A DNA stretch of 64,000 nt from an uncultured Ignavibacteria bacterium (GTDB lineage Bacteria > Bacteroidota > Ignavibacteria > Tepidaquicellales > OLB5). Under the pieces are notes generated by a model. The model saw nothing but the letters and a program-made list of their open reading frames with translations, searched no databases and was not told where the DNA came from. Positions 53,190 to 61,695 of this stretch are shown here, piece after piece; the stretch's first letter is position 1; each line of letters opens with the position of its first letter. Location: the NCBI GenBank assembly GCA_937873695.1, contig CALMYL010000023.1, forward strand, positions 62,001 through 126,000, read 5' to 3'. Both the position numbers and the translations under genes were made by a program.

Positions 53190-54158
53190 TTACCAGGGAG
53201 CCTTTAAGCCCAGTCCCTCGAGCTTATCTTCAAACTCTGCGCGCTCGCGGTTCTTTTTAGGTTCACCTGCATCATTTAGCCAGTGAAATGATTTTCCCAA
53301 AGCAATTGCTTTATCTTTATCACCCTGCGTCATAGCGGTTAATACTTCCATTTCAAGTCTTGTGAAGCTATTTGAATTTACCCTGTAATCCATGAATGCC
53401 TCCCATACAGCAGGGCACCATTTGGCTACTATTTCCTGACCCATAATTTCAGCGTAGCGGCGTATTTCATACTGCGCATGCGCATCCATCCTTAAATAGA
53501 GGAAGTGAAGCAGGTTATGCAGGTCAACTTTCCAGTATGCCTCGGTGTATGTCGATAGCGGCAGATCTTTTCTTGCCTGCTCACGTGCTATCCCCATTTT
53601 CAACCTTTCGTCATAAATTTCGCGGGCAAGTGACTGCAGGTAGCGCTCTTTTTCGGTGAGCGTTTTGCCATCGGCATCGCCTGCGAATCCCGCAGAGCCC
53701 TGGCGGTTGCCTGAAGCCTGTATACGCCACTCAGCTTCGCCGGTGGTTTGGGCGGAATCAATTGCTACGCTGTAGCGGGTGGAATACTCATTTACATTTG
53801 CCATACGGTGGCGTATCCACTGCCTCCAGCAATCCATAGGCACACGTACGTGAAATTTTATCTCGCACATTTCAAACGGAGTGGTGTGATGATGACGCAT
53901 CAAATATCTTATCAGCCCGCGGTCTTCATGAACTTTTTTTGTGCCCTTTCCGTATGAAACACGGGCAGCCTGTACAATGGATTCATCAGAGCCCATGTAA
54001 TCTATCACGCGGATGAAGCCGTCATCAAGCACTTTGAACGGTTTACCCAGAATTTCATCAAGCGCTGCTACTTTGGGGCGCTCGAGTGATTCCATTACAG
54101 GATTAGCCTCGGGTGCTTCGGTGTATTCTTTATTATCGCTTTGGTTATTTTCTGCCAT
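53190..54158 (-). CDS. thyX: Flavin-dependent thymidylate synthase
   Basis: Makes dTMP from dUMP using FADH2 and methylenetetrahydrofolate. The ThyX signature RHRx7S is RHRMANVNEYS, followed by TRYS. 322 residues from the ATG at 54158 (a TTG at 54176 is also in frame), longer than the common 220-250 residue form, with a polar N-terminal extension of about 35 residues. The C-terminal part (FLYLRMDAHAQYEIRRYAEIM) is typical of the longer group. Monocistronic. Confidence 0.92.
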   Translation of the reverse strand: MAENNQSDNKEYTEAPEANPVMESLERPKVAALDEILGKPFKVLDDGFIRVIDYMGSDESIVQAARVSYGKGTKKVHEDRGLIRYLMRHHHTTPFEMCEIKFHVRVPMDCWRQWIRHRMANVNEYSTRYSVAIDSAQTTGEAEWRIQASGNRQGSAGFAGDADGKTLTEKERYLQSLAREIYDERLKMGIAREQARKDLPLSTYTEAYWKVDLHNLLHFLYLRMDAHAQYEIRRYAEIMGQEIVAKWCPAVWEAFMDYRVNSNSFTRLEMEVLTAMTQGDKDKAIALGKSFHWLNDAGEPKKNRERAEFEDKLEGLGLKAPW

Positions 54159-54314
54159 TATTTTATTGTTAAACAATACTTTAAGCTAATGTGGTTTTTT
54201 TGCCGGCTGTATTGTGATGTAAAATTTATTGATTAAATGCAAAATAACTAAATTATCGGAATGATTAAAGGATTTAAATATATTATGCCGAAAACATCAA
54301 ATTAGCTCAAAATT

Positions 54315-55586
54315 TTAAGCGGACTTTTGCCTGAACTTCTGCCACACGGCTTCAGCTATAAATGATAGAATAAGTAATGCTATCATAGTATAAACAGCCT
54401 CGGGAGCTTTGCGGTATGTGTAGACTTCGAGTATAACGAACATAATTATACACAGCACTAATGATACAACAACAACCCAGGCTTTTGCTCCGGTTTGATT
54501 GAGTATCCGCAAATGTCCTGCGTTAACGGCTGCGTACACAAGAAGGAAAGCTCCGGAACCCATCATCGCAATTCCCGCAAGATCAAAAAACAAAATAAAA
54601 CAGATCACCAGAAGTGATGTAATAAGCAAACCGCCTGTTGATCCTTTAATTTCATCGCGCGCGAATACAGCGGGAAGCTCGCCATCTTTTGCTACCATGT
54701 AACTTACGTTTGAACCGCCAAAGAGTGTAGCATTAATTGCTGATGCAGTTGAAAACAGCGCTGCAATCGCGATCAACTTGAATCCAAGCATACCCAAAAA
54801 TGGTTTTGCGGCTTCGGCAAGCGCGAAGTCACGCGCTGCAGCGATCTGCCCTGTAGTTAAGTTACCCGTCACAGTAATTGATACTGCAAGGTATATCAGT
54901 ATTACAATAAACACAGCCAGGTATAACGCTTTGGGCAGTGATTTTGCAGGGTTAACCATATTCCCTGCGGCATTGGTGATCAATCCGAAACCTTCGTATC
55001 CTATAAATAAAACTCCGGCCCCAAAGAAGATATATTCAGTTGAATTCCAGTGAACAGGTTCTAAATTTGCGGGGTGAATAAAAAAGAGTCCCGCCCCCGC
55101 AAAAAGAATCAGGATAGAGACTTTAACGGCAACTATGAATGTTTCGGCTTTGCCAACATCGCCGGCGCCAAGCATGTTGAGCAATGTAAAAAGTATCACT
55201 GCTCCCGCTGCAACAGCTTTGATCAAAAGGGGAGATGGATTATCAGTAATGAATGTCATAGCATAAGAAGAAAATCCCTGGGCATATAATGCAATGGCTA
55301 TAACGTAACCTACCCACATGAAGAGATTGAGTCCCCCTGAAGCTGTACCTTTTCCCCATCCCTGCACAAGGAATTCAACCGCGCCGCCTGCAGTTGGAAA
55401 CTTAGCGCCAAGCTTAGCGTAGGAGTAGGTGGAAAACAGCGCAACTATTCCGCCTATCAGGAATGAAAGCCACATAGCGGCACCGGAGGCTTCGGCGACA
55501 ACTCCTAATATAGAGAATATACCCGCGCCTATCATGCCGCCGATTCCTATTGAAATTGCTGCAACAAGCGAGATCCTGTTTTTCAT
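54315..55586 (-). CDS. APC-family amino acid permease
   Basis: 423-residue transporter with about twelve helices. Helix I carries GIGGMIGAGIFSILG, the substrate-binding GxG turn of the APC superfamily; helix VI reads FIGYEGFGLITNAAGNM. It would move an amino acid or related amine across the inner membrane with protons. Substrate cannot be read from sequence. Single gene. Confidence 0.88.
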   Translation of the reverse strand: MKNRISLVAAISIGIGGMIGAGIFSILGVVAEASGAAMWLSFLIGGIVALFSTYSYAKLGAKFPTAGGAVEFLVQGWGKGTASGGLNLFMWVGYVIAIALYAQGFSSYAMTFITDNPSPLLIKAVAAGAVILFTLLNMLGAGDVGKAETFIVAVKVSILILFAGAGLFFIHPANLEPVHWNSTEYIFFGAGVLFIGYEGFGLITNAAGNMVNPAKSLPKALYLAVFIVILIYLAVSITVTGNLTTGQIAAARDFALAEAAKPFLGMLGFKLIAIAALFSTASAINATLFGGSNVSYMVAKDGELPAVFARDEIKGSTGGLLITSLLVICFILFFDLAGIAMMGSGAFLLVYAAVNAGHLRILNQTGAKAWVVVVSLVLCIIMFVILEVYTYRKAPEAVYTMIALLILSFIAEAVWQKFRQKSA

Positions 55587-55726
55587 ATCAGCTAATTTAG
55601 TTTAATATTTACATTTATTTAAGTATTAAATTTGTGTTCACAAAAATAGAGAATAATTTATCAATACTATTTTGCACGCAAAATTTTTAAGTTAAAATAA
55701 ATTTTTACCAAGAAAAGGAGCTTTAA

Positions 55727-57229
55727 ATGAAAAAGACATTCTTATTAGTATTCATGTTCTTTATTTTTATAGTATCCGTAAATTCCAAACCCCGCATTAG
55801 TTTTGAACAATTGCTGATAGATGCAGAACAGAACAGAAATCTGCAGTTTGGAGCAATGGAACTGGCGATAAAGAACGGGCAGCCTATAAGCATAATCACA
55901 ATTGCGGGAATACTTATCGACTCCAAGACAATTGAAGACGGTAAAGTTGTGTATTCTGTGATAACAAACGCAGCGGATATATATAATGGCGGTTACGCGG
56001 CATATTTTGAAGAGATAACATCATTGTACAACAATACCAACTCGAAGATCTATTACGGGAACGGTATGATTGTTGATAATACCGGGGGAAAATTTGATCC
56101 GGTAATAACAAGCAGTGTTACCCCTGATAGATTTGTTGCCATACCTGAATGGACAGATGATAAAGTTTATCTGTTTGATGCCCAGACAGGCGACCTGATT
56201 GATCCTAATTTTATACCGACAACTGCGCCGCAGCTTCAGAGTCCCAAGGACGTGCAGCAGCATTTTTCCGGCAGGTACATACTTGTAGCAGACCAGTTGA
56301 GCGATGTAGTGCAAAAATTTGATACCAACGGAACATATATCGGCTTTTACGCCCCATCTTCAGGTGTAAATAATTCTATCCTGGATAATATTCGCGGTAT
56401 CTGCTACAGGCCAAACGGTAATATGCTTGTAACAGTTGGTTCAAGTGCAAGTGCAAATACAGTTCAGCAGTTCGATACCGGCGGAGTAAGTATAGGCGGA
56501 TTTATTACCTCCGGGTTAAGCTCTCCGTTTGATGTGTTTATCCGTACTAACGATATACTTGTTACAAATTCGTCAGGAGCCAACAAGATCACCAGGTATG
56601 ACCTGACGGGTACATTTCTGAGTAACTTCTATTCAACGGCAGATGTAAACTTTCCTCAGCAGCTGCTCAGGCTGCCCGGAGGCAGGATAGGAGTATGCGC
56701 GTTCAGCACGCCTAATTCAGGATACACAATACTTGATTCAACCGGAACGTACGTGAGAACACTGACGGTTGTTACAGGATTGAGGGGCAGTTATCTGCTG
56801 GGGAACGGTCACTATCTGGTGACAAATGCAGCTGGAGTGCATGAAATAGATTCTGTAAACGGTACATTGATAAGAACAGTCACATCTGCTTCGAATTTTC
56901 AGTATATAAGTCCGTATAATCCCGGTGCGCTTCTTTCTAACGGAAACACCGGAACTTCTGTCCCCGGAGATTATCTGCTTGAACAGAATTATCCTAACCC
57001 GTTCAATCCATCAACCGGCATACGGTACAGCATACCTGCAGGCGGAAATGTTGTTTTGAAAGTATACGATATTACAGGACGGGCAGTAAAAACATTGGTG
57101 GATGAATTCAAACCGGCAGGAAGTTACGAAGTAACATTTGATGCTTCCGGTCTTGCCAGCGGCGTTTATTATTACAGCATTGATAGCGGCGAATTCAGCA
57201 AAACCATGAAAATGGTTTTAGTAAAATAG
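55727..57229 (+). CDS. T9SS-secreted beta-propeller protein
   Basis: 500 residues; a strong ribosome site (aaggag) supports the ATG at 55727. Signal peptide MKKTFLLVFMFFIFIVSVNS. Residues 120-400 have NHL-like blades: YILVADQLSDVVQKFDTNG, RGICYRPNGNMLVTVG, DVFIRTNDILVTNSSG and LLRLPGGRIGVCAF. Residues 420-500 are a T9SS type A sorting domain (NYPNPFNPSTGIRYSIP ... SKTMKMVLVK). Likely a surface binding protein. A terminator follows. Confidence 0.85.
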   Translation: MKKTFLLVFMFFIFIVSVNSKPRISFEQLLIDAEQNRNLQFGAMELAIKNGQPISIITIAGILIDSKTIEDGKVVYSVITNAADIYNGGYAAYFEEITSLYNNTNSKIYYGNGMIVDNTGGKFDPVITSSVTPDRFVAIPEWTDDKVYLFDAQTGDLIDPNFIPTTAPQLQSPKDVQQHFSGRYILVADQLSDVVQKFDTNGTYIGFYAPSSGVNNSILDNIRGICYRPNGNMLVTVGSSASANTVQQFDTGGVSIGGFITSGLSSPFDVFIRTNDILVTNSSGANKITRYDLTGTFLSNFYSTADVNFPQQLLRLPGGRIGVCAFSTPNSGYTILDSTGTYVRTLTVVTGLRGSYLLGNGHYLVTNAAGVHEIDSVNGTLIRTVTSASNFQYISPYNPGALLSNGNTGTSVPGDYLLEQNYPNPFNPSTGIRYSIPAGGNVVLKVYDITGRAVKTLVDEFKPAGSYEVTFDASGLASGVYYYSIDSGEFSKTMKMVLVK

Positions 57230-57253
57230 TCCGGTTCGTTCAGATCTTAAATT

Positions 57254-57282
57254 AAAGGACTCCCCGCGGGAGTCCTTTTTTT
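57254..57282 (+). terminator. Terminator of the beta-propeller gene
   Basis: AAAGGACTCCC with GGGAGTCCTTT around a 3-base loop, followed by a T-run. Confidence 0.88.
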
Positions 57283-57435
57283 ACGTTCCAGGCGCGTAGT
57301 CAGTATTTTATTGCGGAGTTTCTTCCGGCAAACAACAGAACCATTTAAGAGAACTATTTAAGAGAACTATTTTACAAGTATCAGTTTTTTAATTCAGTAA
57401 ATGAACAGGCTGTTATACGGTAAATATATGTGCCG

Positions 57436-57475
57436 TCCCGCATAGCGGGATTTCGAAAAGAGTTGCACTCTTTTC
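57436..57475. repeat. Palindromic repeat, family 3
   Basis: TCCCGC (57436-57441) with GCGGGA (57445-57450), then GAAAAGAG (57455-57462) with CTCTTTTC (57468-57475). The TTCGAAAA joint and the trailing CTCAAC match the copy inside truA (10097-10138), but the second stem has different arms. Confidence 0.78.
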
Positions 57476-57483
57476 TCAACTCA

Positions 57484-58239
57484 CTATTTTACCAGCAGCA
57501 TTTTTTTTGTTTTACTAAAGTTTTCTGCATTTATCCGGTAAAAATACACTCCTGATGTAAGATTGCTTCCGTCAAACTCTATGGTATAGATTCCGGCATC
57601 TTTTTCTTCGTTAATAAGTGTTGATACAAGCTGCCCGAGCAAATTGTAAACACTGATATTTACCAAGGTTCTTTCGGGCAGCTGGAAATCAATATTACTT
57701 TTGGGGTTGGAAGGATTTGGGTAGCTTTGACCCAGGGCAAAATCAGTTGGTTTAGAAATTACTACGGGTAATGCAAGATCAAAATATTCATAATTACCGT
57801 TATAATCAATTTGTTTCAGCCTGTAAAAATATTTTCCTGACTGAAGTTTTTTGTCTTCGTAAGTATATTCAACCGGCTGGTTAGTTGTTCCTGAACCGGC
57901 AATGAAAGCAAGCATAAGCCAGCTTCCGCCATCAGGTTTTCTTTCAATCTCAAATCCTGAATTGTTAATTTCCGCTTCGGTCTTCCAGTACAATTTCACG
58001 TTATTCTTAACAGATAGCGCATTAAAAAGTGAAAGCGTCACCGGAAGCGCGCCTGTGCAAATTGAACCCCCGCCTGAATATGTGCCGTTTATGGTAATCA
58101 CATCTGCGCAAACATCCGCTCCGAGCTGTATATCAACCGAAGAACCGTTATAAAATGTAATATCGCTTTGCTGAGAAAAGATATAAGTGCAGCAAAGCAA
58201 AGAGCATAAAATTATGAACAGAATAATCACACTTTTCAT
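57484..58239 (-). CDS. T9SS-secreted protein paired with the S74 protein
   Basis: 251 residues with a signal peptide (IILFIILCSLLCCTYIFSQ). Residues 65-155 look like a fibronectin-like beta domain (LYWKTEAEINNSGFEIERKPDGGSW, YTYEDKKLQSGKYFYRLKQID). The end is a T9SS sorting domain with a slightly altered signature, SYPNPSNPKSNIDFQLP. Its ATG overlaps the stop of the S74 gene (ATGA), so the two are co-translated; it may anchor or present that protein. Confidence 0.8.
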   Translation of the reverse strand: MKSVIILFIILCSLLCCTYIFSQQSDITFYNGSSVDIQLGADVCADVITINGTYSGGGSICTGALPVTLSLFNALSVKNNVKLYWKTEAEINNSGFEIERKPDGGSWLMLAFIAGSGTTNQPVEYTYEDKKLQSGKYFYRLKQIDYNGNYEYFDLALPVVISKPTDFALGQSYPNPSNPKSNIDFQLPERTLVNISVYNLLGQLVSTLINEEKDAGIYTIEFDGSNLTSGVYFYRINAENFSKTKKMLLVK

Positions 58240-59591
58240 TTGCCGGCGTTCTTAATTTCTTTTGTATCTTCGGTTTTGCTCAGTTTGTATTCCAGTTTTG
58301 CAAGCCTTTCTTCCATGTTCTTTAGACTTTCAATTTCCCGGGCAAGAACAGTATTTTCTTCCTTCAGCCTGTCATTTTCGATTTTCAGTTCCTGTACAGC
58401 CTTTACAACCACAGGCAATAAATTGCCGTAGGTAGCTTCCCATTTATCAGGGTTATCTTTCAGCACAAGGTTCAGCCACTCAGCATCAAATTTATTCTGG
58501 GCTGAATCAAGCTCCTGAGCAATAAAACCCGCTGTAGGTTCGCTTTCCATTTTACTGCCATCGGATGTATTGTTTTCGTACCAGTCCCGCCTATCCCAGT
58601 TGAACTGGCGGGGTTTAAGATGCATAATAAAATCAAGTCCAAGAGAGAGCTGAACAATATTTTTTTTATCACGTAGGTCTGAAAGTGAAGTTATTGTCTG
58701 CACATTGCACCTTAAAGAAGTAACTGAATTATTGCCAAGTGTTACCTGGTTTTGAGTTGTCCCCGATGACGGCTCGGAATTGTTTCCTATCAGAGTAAGG
58801 TTTGTGCCGGTAGTAACATTTGTACCGGCGTCATATCCCAGGGCCGTATTATATGCCCCGAGACTATTAGATAACGAAGAAGTCCCCACTGCAGTATTCC
58901 TGAAACCTGTCTCGTTTAAATTCAAAGTACTTTTGCCAATTGCCACATTATCTGACCCGGAAGTGTTATTTTCAAGAGCATTGGTTCCAAGCGCCGTGTT
59001 GCTGCCTCCTGTTATGTTGTTAAGGAGAGCATAATATCCAACACCTACGTTTGCCACACCGCTGATATTGTTGTACAGGGTTTGCCCTCCAATGGCAAGA
59101 TTAAAACTGCCTGTAGTATTAAAACTCATAACAAAATGACCGATCGCAGTGTTATAGTTACCGCTGGTATTGGCGTTGAGGCAATTGTAACCTAATGCCG
59201 TGTTCCAGCTGCCTGTAGTTAAAGAGCTGAGCGTGTTGGCACCGAAACCCGAATTCATTGAGCCGCCGGTGTACGAACCTCCCCCCAGTGTAAAATTGCC
59301 GGAGTTAATTCCTACAAACGTATTGTTTCCCATATTGGAAGCGTTCTTGTAGTTATGGATGAATGATGAAGAGCCCTTGTAGATAACGCCGGTATTCAGG
59401 TTGGTTGTTTCCTGCAGTTTAAGACTTTTTGAAAGTTCGATATACCCGTTATTTTGGGTTAAAGTGAAGTATGTACCGGCCGCATCTTTTATTTTAAATT
59501 CGCCAAAACTGCCAAGTGTATTTGTAATATGCTGCGCTGCTGCTGCTGCAGGCAGCAACAGCAAAAGTATAATTATTTTCCTGAAATCCAT
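58236..59591 (-). CDS. Surface protein with S74 intramolecular chaperone domain
   Basis: 451 residues: signal peptide, then at about 115-260 roughly eight 17-residue repeats of the form TSGxxNxAxGxxxLxxN (TTGSWNTALGYNCLNAN, ITGGSNTALGTNALENN), as in trimeric fibre heads. Residues 302-395 are a peptidase S74 / endosialidase chaperone domain. The self-cleavage site is present: Ser304 and Asp305 in SLSDLRDKKN with the downstream Lys. It ends in a coiled coil (395-440). Such domains fold a trimeric fibre and then cut themselves off. A good ribosome site precedes the ATG. Confidence 0.85.
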   Translation of the reverse strand: MDFRKIIILLLLLPAAAAAQHITNTLGSFGEFKIKDAAGTYFTLTQNNGYIELSKSLKLQETTNLNTGVIYKGSSSFIHNYKNASNMGNNTFVGINSGNFTLGGGSYTGGSMNSGFGANTLSSLTTGSWNTALGYNCLNANTSGNYNTAIGHFVMSFNTTGSFNLAIGGQTLYNNISGVANVGVGYYALLNNITGGSNTALGTNALENNTSGSDNVAIGKSTLNLNETGFRNTAVGTSSLSNSLGAYNTALGYDAGTNVTTGTNLTLIGNNSEPSSGTTQNQVTLGNNSVTSLRCNVQTITSLSDLRDKKNIVQLSLGLDFIMHLKPRQFNWDRRDWYENNTSDGSKMESEPTAGFIAQELDSAQNKFDAEWLNLVLKDNPDKWEATYGNLLPVVVKAVQELKIENDRLKEENTVLAREIESLKNMEERLAKLEYKLSKTEDTKEIKNAGK

Positions 59592-59615
59592 TTGAAGTTT
59601 CTCCTTACTTTTCAG

Positions 59616-59825
59616 TTACATTGCTTTAAAAACAAAAAACACTACCATCAAAATTATAAATAAAGCGACGGCAGAAAATACAAGGAAGAATATGGCCGAA
59701 AACAGAAGTCTTCCTTTAAAGCGCGTCATGATATTTTCAAAAAAGCTTCCGCCGGTGGTATTCAGCGGGTCCTGTATGCCGTCGCTTACGGCTTCTTTTA
59801 CTGATCTGGTTAGATCGTCTAACAT
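59616..59825 (-). CDS. Small single-pass membrane protein
   Basis: 69 residues from the ATG at 59825, chosen because AAAGGAG lies nine bases before it; a longer frame starts at 59858. A polar helix (LDDLTRSVKEAVSDGIQD) precedes one long hydrophobic helix (LLFSAIFFLVFSAVALFIILMVV cut at the C-terminus). Family unknown. It lies 24 bp upstream of the S74 gene on the same strand, so it belongs to that operon. Confidence 0.65.
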   Translation of the reverse strand: MLDDLTRSVKEAVSDGIQDPLNTTGGSFFENIMTRFKGRLLFSAIFFLVFSAVALFIILMVVFFVFKAM

Positions 59826-60219
59826 TTTGTGTTCTCCTTTACATAGATTAAGACTCACCCGATATCCCGAAGTTATCAGATAAGTATAAGATTTTTTACT
59901 GTATCTTTTTTATACAGATTTGAGGATAATTATTCCTGCCACAAAGATAGCCCCGCATTAACCCGATGTTCAAAGAAACTTATTTTGTGTTTTTAGCTTT
60001 AACAGAATATGATTGTTTTGAATTTATGCTTAAACGGCGTTTTTTTTACGCAAAATTTAAGAAGGTTTTTTTTGATTGTTGCGCAAATCACCTTACGGAA
60101 TATTATGCTGCAATGTTTCTGTGATTGCTGAAGCCGGGGTAATTGGATATGGAAAATGTTTAAAAAATCGCTATTTTTGCATAAATCCAGAGGATCTTAA
60201 ATACTGAAAGTTTTAAATA
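59826..60219. other. Divergent intergenic region, no gene
   Basis: AT-rich, with several T-runs and no credible open frame. TATTTTTG at 60172-60179 fits the TAnnTTTG -7 consensus, 40 bp before the next gene, but no -33 element is clear. The S74 operon promoter must lie in the left half. Confidence 0.4.
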
Positions 60220-61680
60220 ATGAAAAAAACCTATCTTATTGAATTACTTTCCAGGTTTTCATCCAGGCAAATGAGAGAGTTGAGTGATTTTGTCAGGTCT
60301 CCATTTTTCAATAAGAATGAAAGCGTGGAAAAACTTTTTGAATACCTGAGAGTAAACCATCCGGAATTCAGGGCCGCAAAGATCGAAAAAGAGTTTGTTT
60401 ACAAAAAGCTTTTTTCGCCTTCCGTATATACTGACAGTTTTATGCGGATGGTCATATTCAAACTGACAGAACTTTCAGAGAAGTATTTGGCGTATTCAGA
60501 TATGACCTCCCGGATAGCGGATGAAAGCATTTATCTTGCAGGCAGTCTGCTTGAACTTGGACTTGATAAAAACGCGCAGCGGGTCATTAATCACACAGAA
60601 AAAGAACTGAAGCAGCTTAAGATAAAAGCCGGAAAATATTTTCTGAAGAAGTTTGAGCTGGAAACCCTGAAGGATATTATTTACTCACGGACATATAAGG
60701 CAACAACAGTTAAAGATAAACCGGATGAATCTCTTCTTGAGGAATCAAAGAATCTTACAGGGTTCTTTCTTGTAAAGATCCTTCAAAGATACAGGTACTT
60801 ACTTAACAAAGGGCATACGGTCAACTCTCAATTTGAGCTTGATTTCCTTCCGCATGTTATGAAGTTCCTGCAGAACGAAGGGAAACACTATCTTAAAAAC
60901 ACCACAATATCGCTGCTGTACAGGCAGATAAGCCTTCAGCTGGATCCTTCTGATGAAAAACTCTTATACGAGATCAAAAATGAATTGTGCAGCGATGCCA
61001 CTCTGATAGAAGATGAAGACAGGAGGGATGGCGCTACCGTACTTGTTAATATTTGCATAGAAAAGAGCTATAAAGGTAAGGAAGAATTTCACGCACTTGT
61101 TCTTGAAATTGATGAATATCTTATTGAAAGAAATTTATATAACCGGGTTAAGGGCGGATATTTTGATTCTGAAATGTTCATGAATATAGCTACACTGGCG
61201 CTTTTGCTTAACAGGGTTGAGTGGACAAAGGAGTTCATAGATAACAATTACAGAAAGCTTGCCCCTGAGATAATGGAGAACATCAGGAACTTCACCTACG
61301 CAAGGCTGTACTTTAAGACCCGTGAGCTTGATAAGGCGCTACAATATATATCAAAGGTCACTTACACAGATCTTCATATGAAGATAAACGCGAGAATAAC
61401 TTCAATAACGATCCATTATGAATTGGGAAATATAGAAGAAGTGCTGATGCAGATCGAGAATTTCAGAAAGTATGTGCAGAACGACAAGCTTCTCAGCGCG
61501 GGTCACCGGAAAATATCATCCAACTTCGTCAGATTCATAAGTTCCATTTGCAAGGCGCGTTACTCAACCCGGGTTAATCTTGCTGAGCTGAAGCGCAGTA
61601 TTGAAGATTGTGAGATGGTAAATAACCGCCAATGGCTGATCAACAAAGTAACTGAACTGATGCAAAGGAAACAGTTTTGA
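60220..61680 (+). CDS. Conserved helical protein of unknown function
   Basis: 486 residues, almost entirely helical, with no signal peptide or membrane segment. The N-terminus (LLSRFSSRQMRELSDFVRSPFFNKNESVEKLFEYL) is the most distinctive part and matches a protein type I recall as common, often in several copies, in this phylum. The rest resembles irregular TPR-like repeats. Cytoplasmic scaffold or regulator is a guess. Single gene. Confidence 0.7.
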   Translation: MKKTYLIELLSRFSSRQMRELSDFVRSPFFNKNESVEKLFEYLRVNHPEFRAAKIEKEFVYKKLFSPSVYTDSFMRMVIFKLTELSEKYLAYSDMTSRIADESIYLAGSLLELGLDKNAQRVINHTEKELKQLKIKAGKYFLKKFELETLKDIIYSRTYKATTVKDKPDESLLEESKNLTGFFLVKILQRYRYLLNKGHTVNSQFELDFLPHVMKFLQNEGKHYLKNTTISLLYRQISLQLDPSDEKLLYEIKNELCSDATLIEDEDRRDGATVLVNICIEKSYKGKEEFHALVLEIDEYLIERNLYNRVKGGYFDSEMFMNIATLALLLNRVEWTKEFIDNNYRKLAPEIMENIRNFTYARLYFKTRELDKALQYISKVTYTDLHMKINARITSITIHYELGNIEEVLMQIENFRKYVQNDKLLSAGHRKISSNFVRFISSICKARYSTRVNLAELKRSIEDCEMVNNRQWLINKVTELMQRKQF

Positions 61681-61695
61681 GGATTATTTTGCCCG

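Noticed and set aside
58236-59825. Prophage tail-fibre locus
   Set aside because: The S74 protein has a signal peptide and a T9SS-sorted neighbour. No capsid, terminase, integrase or other tail gene is present.
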